Below the pieces are notes generated by a model that was not told the origin of the DNA, did no database searches, and was given only the letters and a program-made list of their open reading frames with translations. Below, piece by piece: positions 40,095 to 48,554 of a DNA stretch of 64,000 bases. The stretch is from assembly GCA_035255045.1 (NCBI GenBank), contig DATFAA010000019.1:1-64000 (forward strand). The letters are read 5' to 3'. The translations under genes were made by a program, and so were the position numbers. Numbering within the stretch: the stretch's first letter is position 1; each line of letters starts with the position of its first letter. This stretch comes from JAGTRP01 sp035255045. Its GTDB lineage: Bacteria > Pseudomonadota > Gammaproteobacteria > Burkholderiales > Rhodocyclaceae.

Positions 40095-42788
40095 ATGAAT
40101 CAGACCCTCGACGCCCGCTGGCAGCCCGCCCTCGGACACAGCCGCTACCTCGCCGCCCTCCTGGCCGCCCGCCCCGCCCTGGGGCCCGAACTGGAAGCTG
40201 CCTGGGAGCGTCCCCTGGACGAGGCCATGCTCCTCGCCGCCCTGACCCCGCCCCCGGCCGACGACGAGGCCCTGAAGCGCGCCCTGCGCCAGCTGCGGCA
40301 GCGGGCCATGGCCCACATCGCCCTGCGCGACCTCACCGGCCTGGCGCCCCTGGCCGAGGTGATGGAGAGCATGTCCCTGCTGGCCGACGTCACCACCAAC
40401 TACGCCCTCGACCACCACCACCGCCAGCTGGCCGCCCAGTTCGGCGAGCCCCTGGACCACGCCGGCCGGCCCCAGCGCCTCCTGGTGGTGGGCATGGGCA
40501 AGCTCGGTGGACGGGAGCTCAACGTCTCCTCCGACGTGGATTACATCTTCATCTACCCGGAGGACGGCGACACCGCCGGCCCCAAGAAGATCGACAACTT
40601 CGACTTCTTCTGCCGCCTGGGCAAGCGCCTGGTCGGCGCCCTCGGGGACATCACCGCCGACGGCCAGGTCTTCCGGGTGGACATGCGGCTGCGCCCCAAC
40701 GGCGATTCCGGCCCCCTGGTCTGCTCCCTGGACGGCCTGGAGAACTACTTCATCACCCAGGGCCGGGAATGGGAGCGCTACGCCTGGATCAAGGCCCGGG
40801 TCATGAATGACGGCGCCAATGCCCAGCCCCAGGCCATGGGCGACCTGCAGCGCATCGCCCGTCCCTTCATCTTCCGCAAGTACCTGGATTTCGGCGCCAT
40901 CAACGCCATGCGCGACCTCCACGCCCAGATCCGCCGGGAGGTGGCCCGCAAGGACATGGCCGACCACATCAAGCTGGGCCCCGGCGGCATCCGGGAAATC
41001 GAGTTCATCGCCCAGGTCTTCCAGCTCATCCGCGGCGGCCGCGACCCCTCCCTGCAGATCCGTCCCACCCAGGCCGTCCTCCGGCTCCTGGCCGAGCGCC
41101 GCATCATCCCGCCGGAGACCGAGGCGGAGTTGCAGGCGGCCTACGAATTCCTGCGCCGCCTCGAGCACCGCCTGCAGTACGTGGAGGACAAGCAGACCCA
41201 TTCCCTGCCGGAGAACGAAGCCGACCGCCTGCAGATCGCCCGTTCCATGGACTTCGCCGACTGGCCGGCCCTGCTGGCGGTGCTGAACGGCCACCGGGAG
41301 CGGGTGAGCCGCCATTTCGAGCAGGTCTTCTCCGACCCCGGCGAGGGGGAACACGCCCTGGCCGGCCTCTGGCTCGGCCAGCTCGACGAGGAGGCCACCC
41401 TGGAGCGCCTGTCGGAACTCGGCTTCCGCCAGCCCCAGGCCGCCGCCGAGCGCCTCGCCGACCTGCGGGGGGCCAGCCGCTACCGCCAGCTGCCGGCCTC
41501 CAACCGGGAGCGCCTGGACGCCGTCGGCCCGCGTTTCATCGAGGCCGCCGCCGCCACCCCGGCGCCCGACGCCACCCTGGCCCGGGGCCTCGCCTTCCTC
41601 GAAGCGGTGAGCCGCCGGGGCGCCTACCTGGCCCTGCTCCAGCAGTATCCCCTGGCCCTGAAGCGGGTGGCCGACATCGTCGGCGCCTCATCCTGGGCGG
41701 CGGAATACCTCACCCGCCACCCCATCCTCCTGGACGAACTCCTCGCCCCTTCCCTTCTCGACACCGCCACCGACTGGAACCAGTTCCGGGACGCCCTGCT
41801 GCGGGACCTGGCCGACCACAAGGGGGACACCGAGCGGGAAATGGACATCCTGCGGGAGCAGCACCACGCCCACGTCTTCCGGCTCCTGGCCCAGGACCTG
41901 GCCGGCCTGCACACCATCGAGCGCATTTCCGACCACCTCACCCAACTCGCCGACATCCTGGTCCAGACCACCCTGGACCTGTGCTGGGAGAATCTCAAGA
42001 AGCGCCACCGGGACAAGCCCAAGTTCGCGGTCATCGGCTACGGCAAGCTGGGGGGCAAGGAACTGGGCTACGCCTCCGACCTGGACCTGGTCTATGTCTA
42101 CGACGACCCGGCCATGGAGGCCGAGGAGATCTACGTCCGCCTCGGCCAGCGCCTGACCACCTGGCTGTCCAGCCAGACCCCGGCCGGCATCGTCTTCGAG
42201 ACCGACCTGCGCCTGCGGCCCAACGGCGACTCCGGCCTCCTGGCCGTGTCCATCGAGGGTTTCCGGCAGTACCAGTTGAAGCACGCCTGGGCCTGGGAGC
42301 ACCAGGCCCTGACCCGGGCCCGCTTCTGCGCCGGCGACCCGGAGGTGGGGGCGCGCTTCGAGGCCATCCGCAACGAGATCCTCTGCCAGGAGCGGGACCT
42401 CGGCCGCCTCCAGGACGAGGTCGTGACCATGCGCAAGAAGATGTACGAGGCCCACGCCAGCAACAGCGCCACCGAGTTCGACATCAAGAACGACCCGGGC
42501 GGCATCATCGACGTGGAATTCATTGTCCAGTACCTGGTGCTGGGCTACGCCCGGCGCTACCCGGAGCTCACCGGCAACCTGGGCAACATCGCGCTGCTCA
42601 AGATGGCGGCCGGCCTCGGTCTCATCCCCACCCAGCTGGCCGAAGGCACCCGCAACGCCTACCGGGAATACCGCCGGCTGCAGCACGAGAAGCGCCTCAA
42701 CGACAGCCCCAAGTCCCGCATCGAGCGCAACTCGGTTATCCACCACATCGTGGCCGTCCAGGCCCTGTGGCGGGCGGTGTTCGGCTAG
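40095..42788 (+). CDS. glnE: Glutamine synthetase adenylyltransferase/adenylyl-removing enzyme
   Basis: Bifunctional regulator that adds AMP to or removes it from glutamine synthetase in response to PII and glutamine. Of 897 residues, the N-terminal removing domain has GMGKLGGRELNVSSDVDYIF (20) near residue 135. The C-terminal transferase domain has IGYGKLGGKELGYASDLDLV (20) near 647, each with the DxD metal motif. FETDLRLRPNGDSG and FDIKNDPGGIIDVEF confirm the family. MNQTLDARW is chosen as start over an upstream in-frame ATG at 40014. Glutamine synthetase itself is not in the window. Confidence 0.95.
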   Translation: MNQTLDARWQPALGHSRYLAALLAARPALGPELEAAWERPLDEAMLLAALTPPPADDEALKRALRQLRQRAMAHIALRDLTGLAPLAEVMESMSLLADVTTNYALDHHHRQLAAQFGEPLDHAGRPQRLLVVGMGKLGGRELNVSSDVDYIFIYPEDGDTAGPKKIDNFDFFCRLGKRLVGALGDITADGQVFRVDMRLRPNGDSGPLVCSLDGLENYFITQGREWERYAWIKARVMNDGANAQPQAMGDLQRIARPFIFRKYLDFGAINAMRDLHAQIRREVARKDMADHIKLGPGGIREIEFIAQVFQLIRGGRDPSLQIRPTQAVLRLLAERRIIPPETEAELQAAYEFLRRLEHRLQYVEDKQTHSLPENEADRLQIARSMDFADWPALLAVLNGHRERVSRHFEQVFSDPGEGEHALAGLWLGQLDEEATLERLSELGFRQPQAAAERLADLRGASRYRQLPASNRERLDAVGPRFIEAAAATPAPDATLARGLAFLEAVSRRGAYLALLQQYPLALKRVADIVGASSWAAEYLTRHPILLDELLAPSLLDTATDWNQFRDALLRDLADHKGDTEREMDILREQHHAHVFRLLAQDLAGLHTIERISDHLTQLADILVQTTLDLCWENLKKRHRDKPKFAVIGYGKLGGKELGYASDLDLVYVYDDPAMEAEEIYVRLGQRLTTWLSSQTPAGIVFETDLRLRPNGDSGLLAVSIEGFRQYQLKHAWAWEHQALTRARFCAGDPEVGARFEAIRNEILCQERDLGRLQDEVVTMRKKMYEAHASNSATEFDIKNDPGGIIDVEFIVQYLVLGYARRYPELTGNLGNIALLKMAAGLGLIPTQLAEGTRNAYREYRRLQHEKRLNDSPKSRIERNSVIHHIVAVQALWRAVFG

Positions 42789-42798
42789 GAAACCCTCT

Positions 42799-43956
42799 CT
42801 ACAGCCGCCGCAGGCGCTCGCCGGCGGCGGCCAGGGTCTCTTCCTTCTTGGCGAAGCAGAAGCGCACCACCCGGTCGTCCCGGCCATCCGCGTAGAAGGC
42901 CGACACCGGGATCACCGCCACCCCCACTTCCCGGGTCATCCACTCGGCGAATTCCCGGTCCGGCTTGTCGGAAATGCGGCCGTAGCGGGCGAGCTGGAAA
43001 TAGGTGCCGCGGCTGGGCAGCAGCTCGAACGGCGTGCCCTCCATCTGGCGCCGGAAGAAATCCCGCTTTTCCTGATAGAAGGCCGCCAGCCCCAGGTGGC
43101 GGGAGGCGTCCTGCATGTACTCCGCCAGTCCCAGCTGGGACGGGGTGTGCACCGTGAACACGTTGAACTGGTGCACCTTGCGGAACTCGGCCATGAGATC
43201 CCGGGGCCCCACCACGTAGCCGATCTTCCAGCCGGTGATGTGGTAGGTCTTGCCGAAACTGGAGACGACCAGGGTGCGCCCCCGCAGCTCCGGATGGCCG
43301 GCCAGGCTCTGGTGCTGCTCGCCGTCGTAGAGGATGTGCTCGTACACCTCGTCGGAGAGGACGACGATGCCGGTGCCCCGGACCAGGGCCGCCAGCCGGT
43401 CGAGGTCGGCAGCGGTGAGGAGGCTGCCGGTGGGGTTGTGGGGCGAGTTCACGATCACCATGCGGGTCTTCGGCGTCACCAGCCGGGCCACCTCGTCCCA
43501 GTCCGGAGCGTAGTCCGGGAAATGGAGCTGGGCGGGGACGGCGATGCCGCCCACGGTTTCGATGGCCGGGACATAGGAGTCATAGACCGGCTCGAAGACG
43601 ATGACCTCGTCCCCCGGCCGCACGAAGGCGGCGATGGCGGTGAAGATGGCCTGGGTGGCGCCGGCGGTGACCGTCACCTCCGATTCCACGTCGAAGCGGG
43701 TGCCGTAGAGGGCCTCCACCTTGTCGGCGACGGCCTGGCGCAGCTCCGGCATGCCGGCCATGGGGGCGTACTGGTTGCGTCCGGCCAGCATGTGGCGGTG
43801 CACGGCGTCGAACAGGGCCGGCTCGGCCTGGAAGTCCGGGAAGCCCTGGCTGAGGTTGATCGCCCCGCACTCGGCCGCCATCCGGGACATGACGGTGAAG
43901 ATGGTGGTGCCCAGGTTGGGAAAGCGCGAATCGACGGCAAACGGGGTGGCGAGCAT
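42799..43956 (-). CDS. Methionine aminotransferase (YbdL-like, class I PLP enzyme)
   Basis: A 385-residue fold-type I aminotransferase, the size of E. coli YbdL (386), which prefers methionine, His and Phe with keto acids. Visible motifs are INLSQGFPDF, NQYAPMAGMPELRQAV, VTAGATQAIFTAI, IVNSPHNPTGSLL, LSDEVYEHILYD and the PLP lysine in SSFGKTYHITGWKIGY. Together with mtnA at 56 kb it could serve methionine recycling, though the genes are far apart. It converges with glnE (10 bp gap). Confidence 0.9.
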   Translation of the reverse strand: MLATPFAVDSRFPNLGTTIFTVMSRMAAECGAINLSQGFPDFQAEPALFDAVHRHMLAGRNQYAPMAGMPELRQAVADKVEALYGTRFDVESEVTVTAGATQAIFTAIAAFVRPGDEVIVFEPVYDSYVPAIETVGGIAVPAQLHFPDYAPDWDEVARLVTPKTRMVIVNSPHNPTGSLLTAADLDRLAALVRGTGIVVLSDEVYEHILYDGEQHQSLAGHPELRGRTLVVSSFGKTYHITGWKIGYVVGPRDLMAEFRKVHQFNVFTVHTPSQLGLAEYMQDASRHLGLAAFYQEKRDFFRRQMEGTPFELLPSRGTYFQLARYGRISDKPDREFAEWMTREVGVAVIPVSAFYADGRDDRVVRFCFAKKEETLAAAGERLRRL

Positions 43957-44363
43957 GGGGTCGTTCCATGGAACTGTGGAGCGGGCAATCATGCCGGCGG
44001 GAGCGGCCGGGTGCAAGGCGGGAAAACACGGGGCCCCGGGGTGCGAAGGATGCCCGTCATCGAGCCTGGCCCCTGGCGGCAACCATTCCTGCCGACAGGA
44101 ATAGCGGCTGCGGCTTTCCAAGAAACGGGACGGCTTTCGCCCGACCGGGAAACCCCGGCCGAGTGCCTCAGCCCTTGCGGGCATTGGGCTCCCGGGCTGC
44201 GGGCGGCCCCCCGCCCGCCATCGGCCGATTTCTTGCTTGGCATACGCTCGAAGCGCAGAGCGCCAACCGGCGCCAACGTCCGGGAATTAGCCGCGGGCCG
44301 GCGACCATGGAATTGCCCGGACTTTCCGCAACCCTGTCCGCATCACCCTGAGAAACACCTGCA
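43957..44363. other. 407-bp intergenic region between ybdL-like and dnr-like genes
   Basis: Divergent promoter space. I see a perfect small inverted repeat ATTCCTG-CCGA-CAGGAAT at 44085-44102 and a GC-rich stretch at 44205-44220, but no TTGA-N6-TCAA box, no convincing -35/-10 pair and no credible small gene. Confidence 0.4.
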
Positions 44364-45056
44364 ATGCCTGCAACACAGAATCTAGACGTAGATGCCTTGC
44401 TGGCGCGCCTGCCGCTGTTCAGCAACCTCGAACCCGGCGCCGTTTCGCAGATCGCCTGCGCCACCAGGCAAGTCGAGGCCGGAAAGGGCGAAGTCATCGT
44501 TCACAAGGGGGCCGAATGTACGGGGCTGTATGTCGTCCTGTACGGACAGGTCAAGCTTGCCTTCCCCTCCGCCGGGGGAGGCGAAAAAATCCTGGAGATA
44601 ATCGGCCAGGGCCAGACCTTCGGCGAAGCCCTCATGTTCATCGACAAGCTGTACATGCTCTCGGCTCAGGCCTTGACCGACGCCACGCTGCTCCATATCC
44701 CCAAGTCGGCCATCTTCGACGGGCTGAGACACAATCCGGCATTCGGCCGGGCGATGATCGCGGGGATCTCCAGGCGGCTGCACCAGATGGTCAGCGACGT
44801 GGAATCCTATTCCCTCCAGTCGGCGACCCAGCGCGTCATCGGCTATCTCCTGCGCGAAGTGCCGGAAAATGAAACCGGCACGAAAGTGACCGTCGGCCTG
44901 CCCGTCAGCAAGCGCACCGTCGCATCGTGCCTGAACCTTACCCAGGAGCACCTCTCCCGCGTCCTCAACGATCTGTCCAGCCGCGACCTGATCGCGGTCG
45001 AAGGCCGGAAGATACATATTTCCGACGTCGCCACGCTGCGAGCATATTCAGCCTGA
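44364..45056 (+). CDS. Crp/Fnr family regulator (DNR-like, no Fe-S cysteines)
   Basis: A 230-residue regulator. The cyclic-nucleotide-type beta-barrel covers about 20-130, the dimer helix 125-160, and the helix-turn-helix 170-225. The recognition helix TQEHLSRVLNDL has the E195-x-x-S198-R199 triad, which reads TTGA/TCAA half-sites. Cysteines are only at 32, 52 and 189, so the FNR 4Fe-4S ligand set is missing. This fits the DNR/NnrR group, which senses NO with heme, or another non-Fe-S branch. Boxes of the matching type occur at 12781, 27984 and 45101. The signal sensed is inferred. Confidence 0.9.
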   Translation: MPATQNLDVDALLARLPLFSNLEPGAVSQIACATRQVEAGKGEVIVHKGAECTGLYVVLYGQVKLAFPSAGGGEKILEIIGQGQTFGEALMFIDKLYMLSAQALTDATLLHIPKSAIFDGLRHNPAFGRAMIAGISRRLHQMVSDVESYSLQSATQRVIGYLLREVPENETGTKVTVGLPVSKRTVASCLNLTQEHLSRVLNDLSSRDLIAVEGRKIHISDVATLRAYSA

Positions 45057-45100
45057 GTCCTGCTCGCCGCCGGAGCCCCGCCCGGCGGTATGTCCCAGGC

Positions 45101-45114
45101 TTGATCCGGATCAG
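45101..45114. promoter_or_regulatory. FNR/DNR-type box downstream of the dnr-like gene
   Basis: TTGATCCGGATCAG matches the consensus TTGAT-N4-ATCAA at nine of ten defined positions. I find no -10 at the class II distance on either strand and no clear gene that it would serve, so its role is uncertain. A perfect palindrome CCGGCACGTGCCGG follows at 45121-45134. Confidence 0.4.
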
Positions 45115-45245
45115 GGTCTCCCGGCACGTGCCGGAAAGCGGGCCCCTGGAAGCAACCCGGGCCGGCCATGCCTTCAACCGGCTGATGGCCAGGTTCCGGG
45201 AGTCGGTCGCCCGTTTCAGAATCTGATTCCAGACCATACCCGGGC

Positions 45246-45288
45246 TTGACCAAATCCGTACCGTAGTTATATTGTAAGCAATGCTTAC
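45246..45288 (+). promoter_or_regulatory. marR-emrAB promoter with overlapping operator
   Basis: TTGACC (45246-45251) and TATATT (45268-45273) are 16 bases apart, setting transcription near 45280. The palindrome GTAAGCA-A-TGCTTAC (45274-45288) covers the start site, the usual place for autorepression by a MarR-family protein. The MarR gene begins 17 bases downstream. Confidence 0.7.
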
Positions 45289-45304
45289 TATTTGAGGAGC
45301 GGAT

Positions 45305-45742
45305 GTGGCTTCCCAGGACGAAGGTCTCGGTTTCCTGCTGGCGGATGTTTCCCGGCTGATGCGGCAGGCCTTCCAGCGCCGCCTAGAGGGCAGCGCCCTG
45401 ACCCTGACCCTGGCCCAGGCCCGGGCGCTGATCTACGTCTCCCGCCACGAGGGACTGCGCCAGGTCGAACTGGCCGACATGCTGGAAATCCAGCCCATCA
45501 CCCTGGCCCGGCTCATCGACCATCTGGCGGAACAGGGCCTGGTGGAGCGCCGCCCCGATCCCTCCGACCGGCGGGCCTACCGTCTCCATCTGACGCCGGA
45601 CGCCGGCCCGCGCCTGGCGGCCATCCGGGAAGTCACCGCCGGCATCCGGGCCGAGGCGCTGCGGGGCCTGAGCCCGGAAGAGGCGGCCCTGCTGGCGTCG
45701 GCACTGCGCCGCATGCACGACAACCTGGCGCCACCCCAGTAG
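45305..45742 (+). CDS. MarR family transcriptional regulator
   Basis: A 145-residue winged-helix repressor. The core shows LTLAQARALIYVSRHEGLRQ (20), VELADMLEIQPITLARLIDH (20; recognition helix), then the wing LVERRPDPSDRRAYRLHLT. It starts with GTG at 45305-45307 behind GAGGAG. It leads an operon with an EmrA-type adaptor and EmrB-type pump and should repress it through the palindrome at 45274-45288 until a toxic ligand binds. Confidence 0.92.
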   Translation: MASQDEGLGFLLADVSRLMRQAFQRRLEGSALTLTLAQARALIYVSRHEGLRQVELADMLEIQPITLARLIDHLAEQGLVERRPDPSDRRAYRLHLTPDAGPRLAAIREVTAGIRAEALRGLSPEEAALLASALRRMHDNLAPPQ

Positions 45743-45778
45743 CCCCCGGCAAGCAGCCATTCCGGAGTATCAGAAGTC

Positions 45779-46855
45779 ATGAATCACCCCACCGAAAAGC
45801 CCGTCCCTGCCGCCCCCGCCACTGTCCTATCCAGGCGCCGCCTGCAGCGGCTGGTGCTCCTGGTCGCCGTGCCCGCCGTTGCCCTGGCGGCCATCGGCAC
45901 TCTCTACCTGAGCGGCGGGCGCTATGTCGAGACCGACGACGCCTACGTCAAGGCCGACATGGTGCCGGTGAGTCCCCAGGTGTCGGGGATGGTGAAGGAA
46001 GTGCTGGTCCGGGACAACCAGACGGTGGCCGCCGGCCAGCCCCTCTTCCGCATCGATCCGGCCACCTTCCAAGTGGCGGTGGCCAAGGCCGAGGCCAAGC
46101 TCGCCCAGGCGCGCACCGACCTCGCCGCCCTCAAGGCCTCCTACCGGGAGAAGCAGGCCGAGATCGCCCTGGCCCGGACCAAGTACGCCTTCGCCCGGCG
46201 GGACCGGGAGCGCCAGGCCGACCTGGTGGCCCGGCATTTCATCTCGGCTTCCCGCTACGACGACGCGGCCCAGAACGCCGACCTCGCCGGCCAGCAGATT
46301 GCCGCCCTGGAGCAGGACCTGAAGCGCATCGCCGAGTCCCTGGGGGGCAGCCTCGATGCGCCGGTGGAGCAGCACCCCGCCTACCTGGCCGCCCAGTCCG
46401 AACTGCAGCAGGCCAGGCTCGACCTGGCGCGCACCGAGGTGCGGGCCTCCCTGCCGGGAACGGTGAGCAACCGCCCCAAGCCGGGGCAGTTCGTCGCCGC
46501 CGGCAACACGGCCATGGCCCTGGTGGCCGGCGACACCCTGTGGGTCGAGGCCAACCTGACCGAGACCGATCTCACCCACGTCCGCCCCGGCGAAGCGGCC
46601 ACGGTCCATGTGGACACCTATCCCGACACCGACTGGAAGGGCCGGGTGGAGAGCCTGAGCCCGGCCACCGGCGCCGAGTTCTCGGTGATTCCCGCCCAGA
46701 ACGCCACCGGCAACTGGGTCAAGATCACCCAGCGGGTGCCGGTGCGCATCAAGCTCGACCTCGTTCCCGGCCTGCCCCAGCTGCGCTCCGGCCTCAGCAC
46801 CGTCGTGAAGATCGACACCGGCCATCGCCGCAGCCTGCTCGGCTTCAGCTTCTGA
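45779..46855 (+). CDS. emrA: EmrA-type periplasmic adaptor of a multidrug efflux pump
   Basis: A 358-residue HlyD-family adaptor with one N-terminal membrane helix (about 20-45, LVLLVAVPAVALAAIGTLYL). It has the biotinyl-like motif YVETDDAYVKADMVPVSPQV (20), a coiled-coil hairpin at about 95-205 and the beta-barrel VRASLPGTVSNRPKPGQFV. It links the inner-membrane pump to an outer membrane channel, whose gene is not here. It lies 36 bp after marR and 10 bp before emrB. Confidence 0.92.
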   Translation: MNHPTEKPVPAAPATVLSRRRLQRLVLLVAVPAVALAAIGTLYLSGGRYVETDDAYVKADMVPVSPQVSGMVKEVLVRDNQTVAAGQPLFRIDPATFQVAVAKAEAKLAQARTDLAALKASYREKQAEIALARTKYAFARRDRERQADLVARHFISASRYDDAAQNADLAGQQIAALEQDLKRIAESLGGSLDAPVEQHPAYLAAQSELQQARLDLARTEVRASLPGTVSNRPKPGQFVAAGNTAMALVAGDTLWVEANLTETDLTHVRPGEAATVHVDTYPDTDWKGRVESLSPATGAEFSVIPAQNATGNWVKITQRVPVRIKLDLVPGLPQLRSGLSTVVKIDTGHRRSLLGFSF

Positions 46856-46865
46856 GGAGCGGCCC

Positions 46866-48404
46866 ATGGCGGTGAATTTCGGCGCCAGGGCGGGAGAGGG
46901 TTCGCACCGGGGCTTCGTCACCCTCTCGGTCATGCTCGCCACCATCATGCAGGCGCTGGACACCACCATCGCCAACGTCGCCCTGCCCCACATGCAGGGG
47001 ACCATGGGGGCGACCCAGGACCAGATCGCCTGGGTCCTCACCTCGTACATCGTGGCGGCGGCCATCGTCATGCCCCTCACCGGCTTCCTGGTGGCCCGCC
47101 TCGGCCGCAAGCGGGTCTTCATGTGGTCGGTGGCCGGCTTCACGGTCGCCTCCATGCTCTGCGGCGCCGCCCAGAACCTGCCGGAGATCGTGCTCTTCCG
47201 GCTCCTCCAGGGGGTCTTCGGAGCGAGCCTGGTCCCCCTTTCCCAGTCGGTGCTCCTGGACAGCTATCCCCGGGAGCAGCACGGCTCCGCCATGGCCCTG
47301 TGGGGCATCGGCGTCATGGTCGGCCCCATCCTGGGGCCGTCCCTGGGGGGCTGGCTCACCGAGTATTACAGCTGGCGCTGGGTGTTCTACATCAACCTGC
47401 CCTTCGGCCTGCTGGCCTGGTTCGGCCTGGCCGCCTTCGTGCGGGAGACGCCCATCGACCGCTCCCGGCGCTTCGACCTGCTGGGCTTCGCCTTCCTCAG
47501 CATCGGCCTCGGCGCCCTGCAGATGATGCTGGACCGGGGCGAGTCCCTGGACTGGTTCGCCAGCCGGGAGGTGGTGGTCGAGGCCATGCTGGCCGGCCTC
47601 TGCCTCTACCTCTTCATCGCCCACATCTTCACCCACGGGCAGCCCTTCATCGAGCCCGGGCTGTTCAGGGACAGGAATTTCAGCGTCGGCCTGGTCTTCA
47701 TCTTCAACATCGGCGTCGTCCTCTTCGCCACCATGGCCCTGCTGCCGCCCTTCATGCAGAACCTCATGGGCTATCCGGTCCTCGACGTCGGCTTCCTGCT
47801 GGTGCCCCGGGGGGTCGGCACCCTCATCGCCATGGTCACCGTCGGCCGCCTGGCGCGCCGGGTCGATCCCCGCCGCATGATCCTGGTCGGCTTCGTCCTG
47901 ACCACCTTCTCCCTGTGGGAAATGACCCGCTTCACGCCGGAAATCGGCAGTTGGACCATCATCCGCACCGGCATCATCCAGGGCCTCGGCCTCGGCCTCA
48001 CCTACGTGCCCCTGACCACCATCAGCTTCTCGACCCTGGGGGCCCATTACCGCACCGAAGGCACCGCCCTCTTCAACCTCATGCGCAACATCGGCAGCAG
48101 CATCGGCATCTCGGCGGTGATGACCTACCTGGCCCGGCGCATCCAGGCCAACCACGCGGCCTTCGCCGGCTACATCACGCCCTTCCGGCTACCCCTCGGC
48201 GCCGGGGCCGGCGGCCCCGATCTCCACTCCGTCCATGGGCTGGCTGCCGTCAATGCCGAAGTCACCCGCCAGGCCGCCACCCTGGCCTACCTGCAGGACT
48301 TCCGGCTGATGATGTTCCTGGCCCTGGCCGCCATCCCCCTGGTCGCCCTGCTGAGGAAGCCGCAGAAGGTGGCGGCCGGCGATGAGCCCCTGGCCATGGA
48401 CTGA
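46866..48404 (+). CDS. emrB: EmrB/QacA-type MFS drug transporter (DHA2)
   Basis: A 512-residue 14-helix major facilitator of the DHA2 family driving proton-coupled export. Motifs are LDTTIANVALPHMQGTMGAT (20, motif D1), AWVLTSYIVAAAIVMPLTGF (20), GRKRVFMWSV (motif A), RLLQGVFGASLVPLSQS (motif B) and GPILGPSLGGWLTEYYSWRW (20, motif C). Third gene of marR-emrA-emrB. The 150 bp after it holds GC-rich repeats but no clear terminator. Confidence 0.93.
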   Translation: MAVNFGARAGEGSHRGFVTLSVMLATIMQALDTTIANVALPHMQGTMGATQDQIAWVLTSYIVAAAIVMPLTGFLVARLGRKRVFMWSVAGFTVASMLCGAAQNLPEIVLFRLLQGVFGASLVPLSQSVLLDSYPREQHGSAMALWGIGVMVGPILGPSLGGWLTEYYSWRWVFYINLPFGLLAWFGLAAFVRETPIDRSRRFDLLGFAFLSIGLGALQMMLDRGESLDWFASREVVVEAMLAGLCLYLFIAHIFTHGQPFIEPGLFRDRNFSVGLVFIFNIGVVLFATMALLPPFMQNLMGYPVLDVGFLLVPRGVGTLIAMVTVGRLARRVDPRRMILVGFVLTTFSLWEMTRFTPEIGSWTIIRTGIIQGLGLGLTYVPLTTISFSTLGAHYRTEGTALFNLMRNIGSSIGISAVMTYLARRIQANHAAFAGYITPFRLPLGAGAGGPDLHSVHGLAAVNAEVTRQAATLAYLQDFRLMMFLALAAIPLVALLRKPQKVAAGDEPLAMD

Positions 48405-48554
48405 GCCCGGGGGCCGGCCGCCCGGCGCCGCGGAATCCCACCGCCTGCCCGGGGTCTTAATTCTTTGGGCGGTCCTCCGCACGGCGGGCCGGGGTGTGCC
48501 ATGGCCGCGTGGGGACTGCCCAAGTCGGGAACATCCCATCCCCGGAGCAGCACG

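Noticed and set aside
45128..45226. Short rightward frame after the dnr-like gene (starts GTG, ends ARFRI)
   Set aside because: No ribosome binding site and no recognisable feature; kept only as a place to look for a transcript near the FNR-type box.
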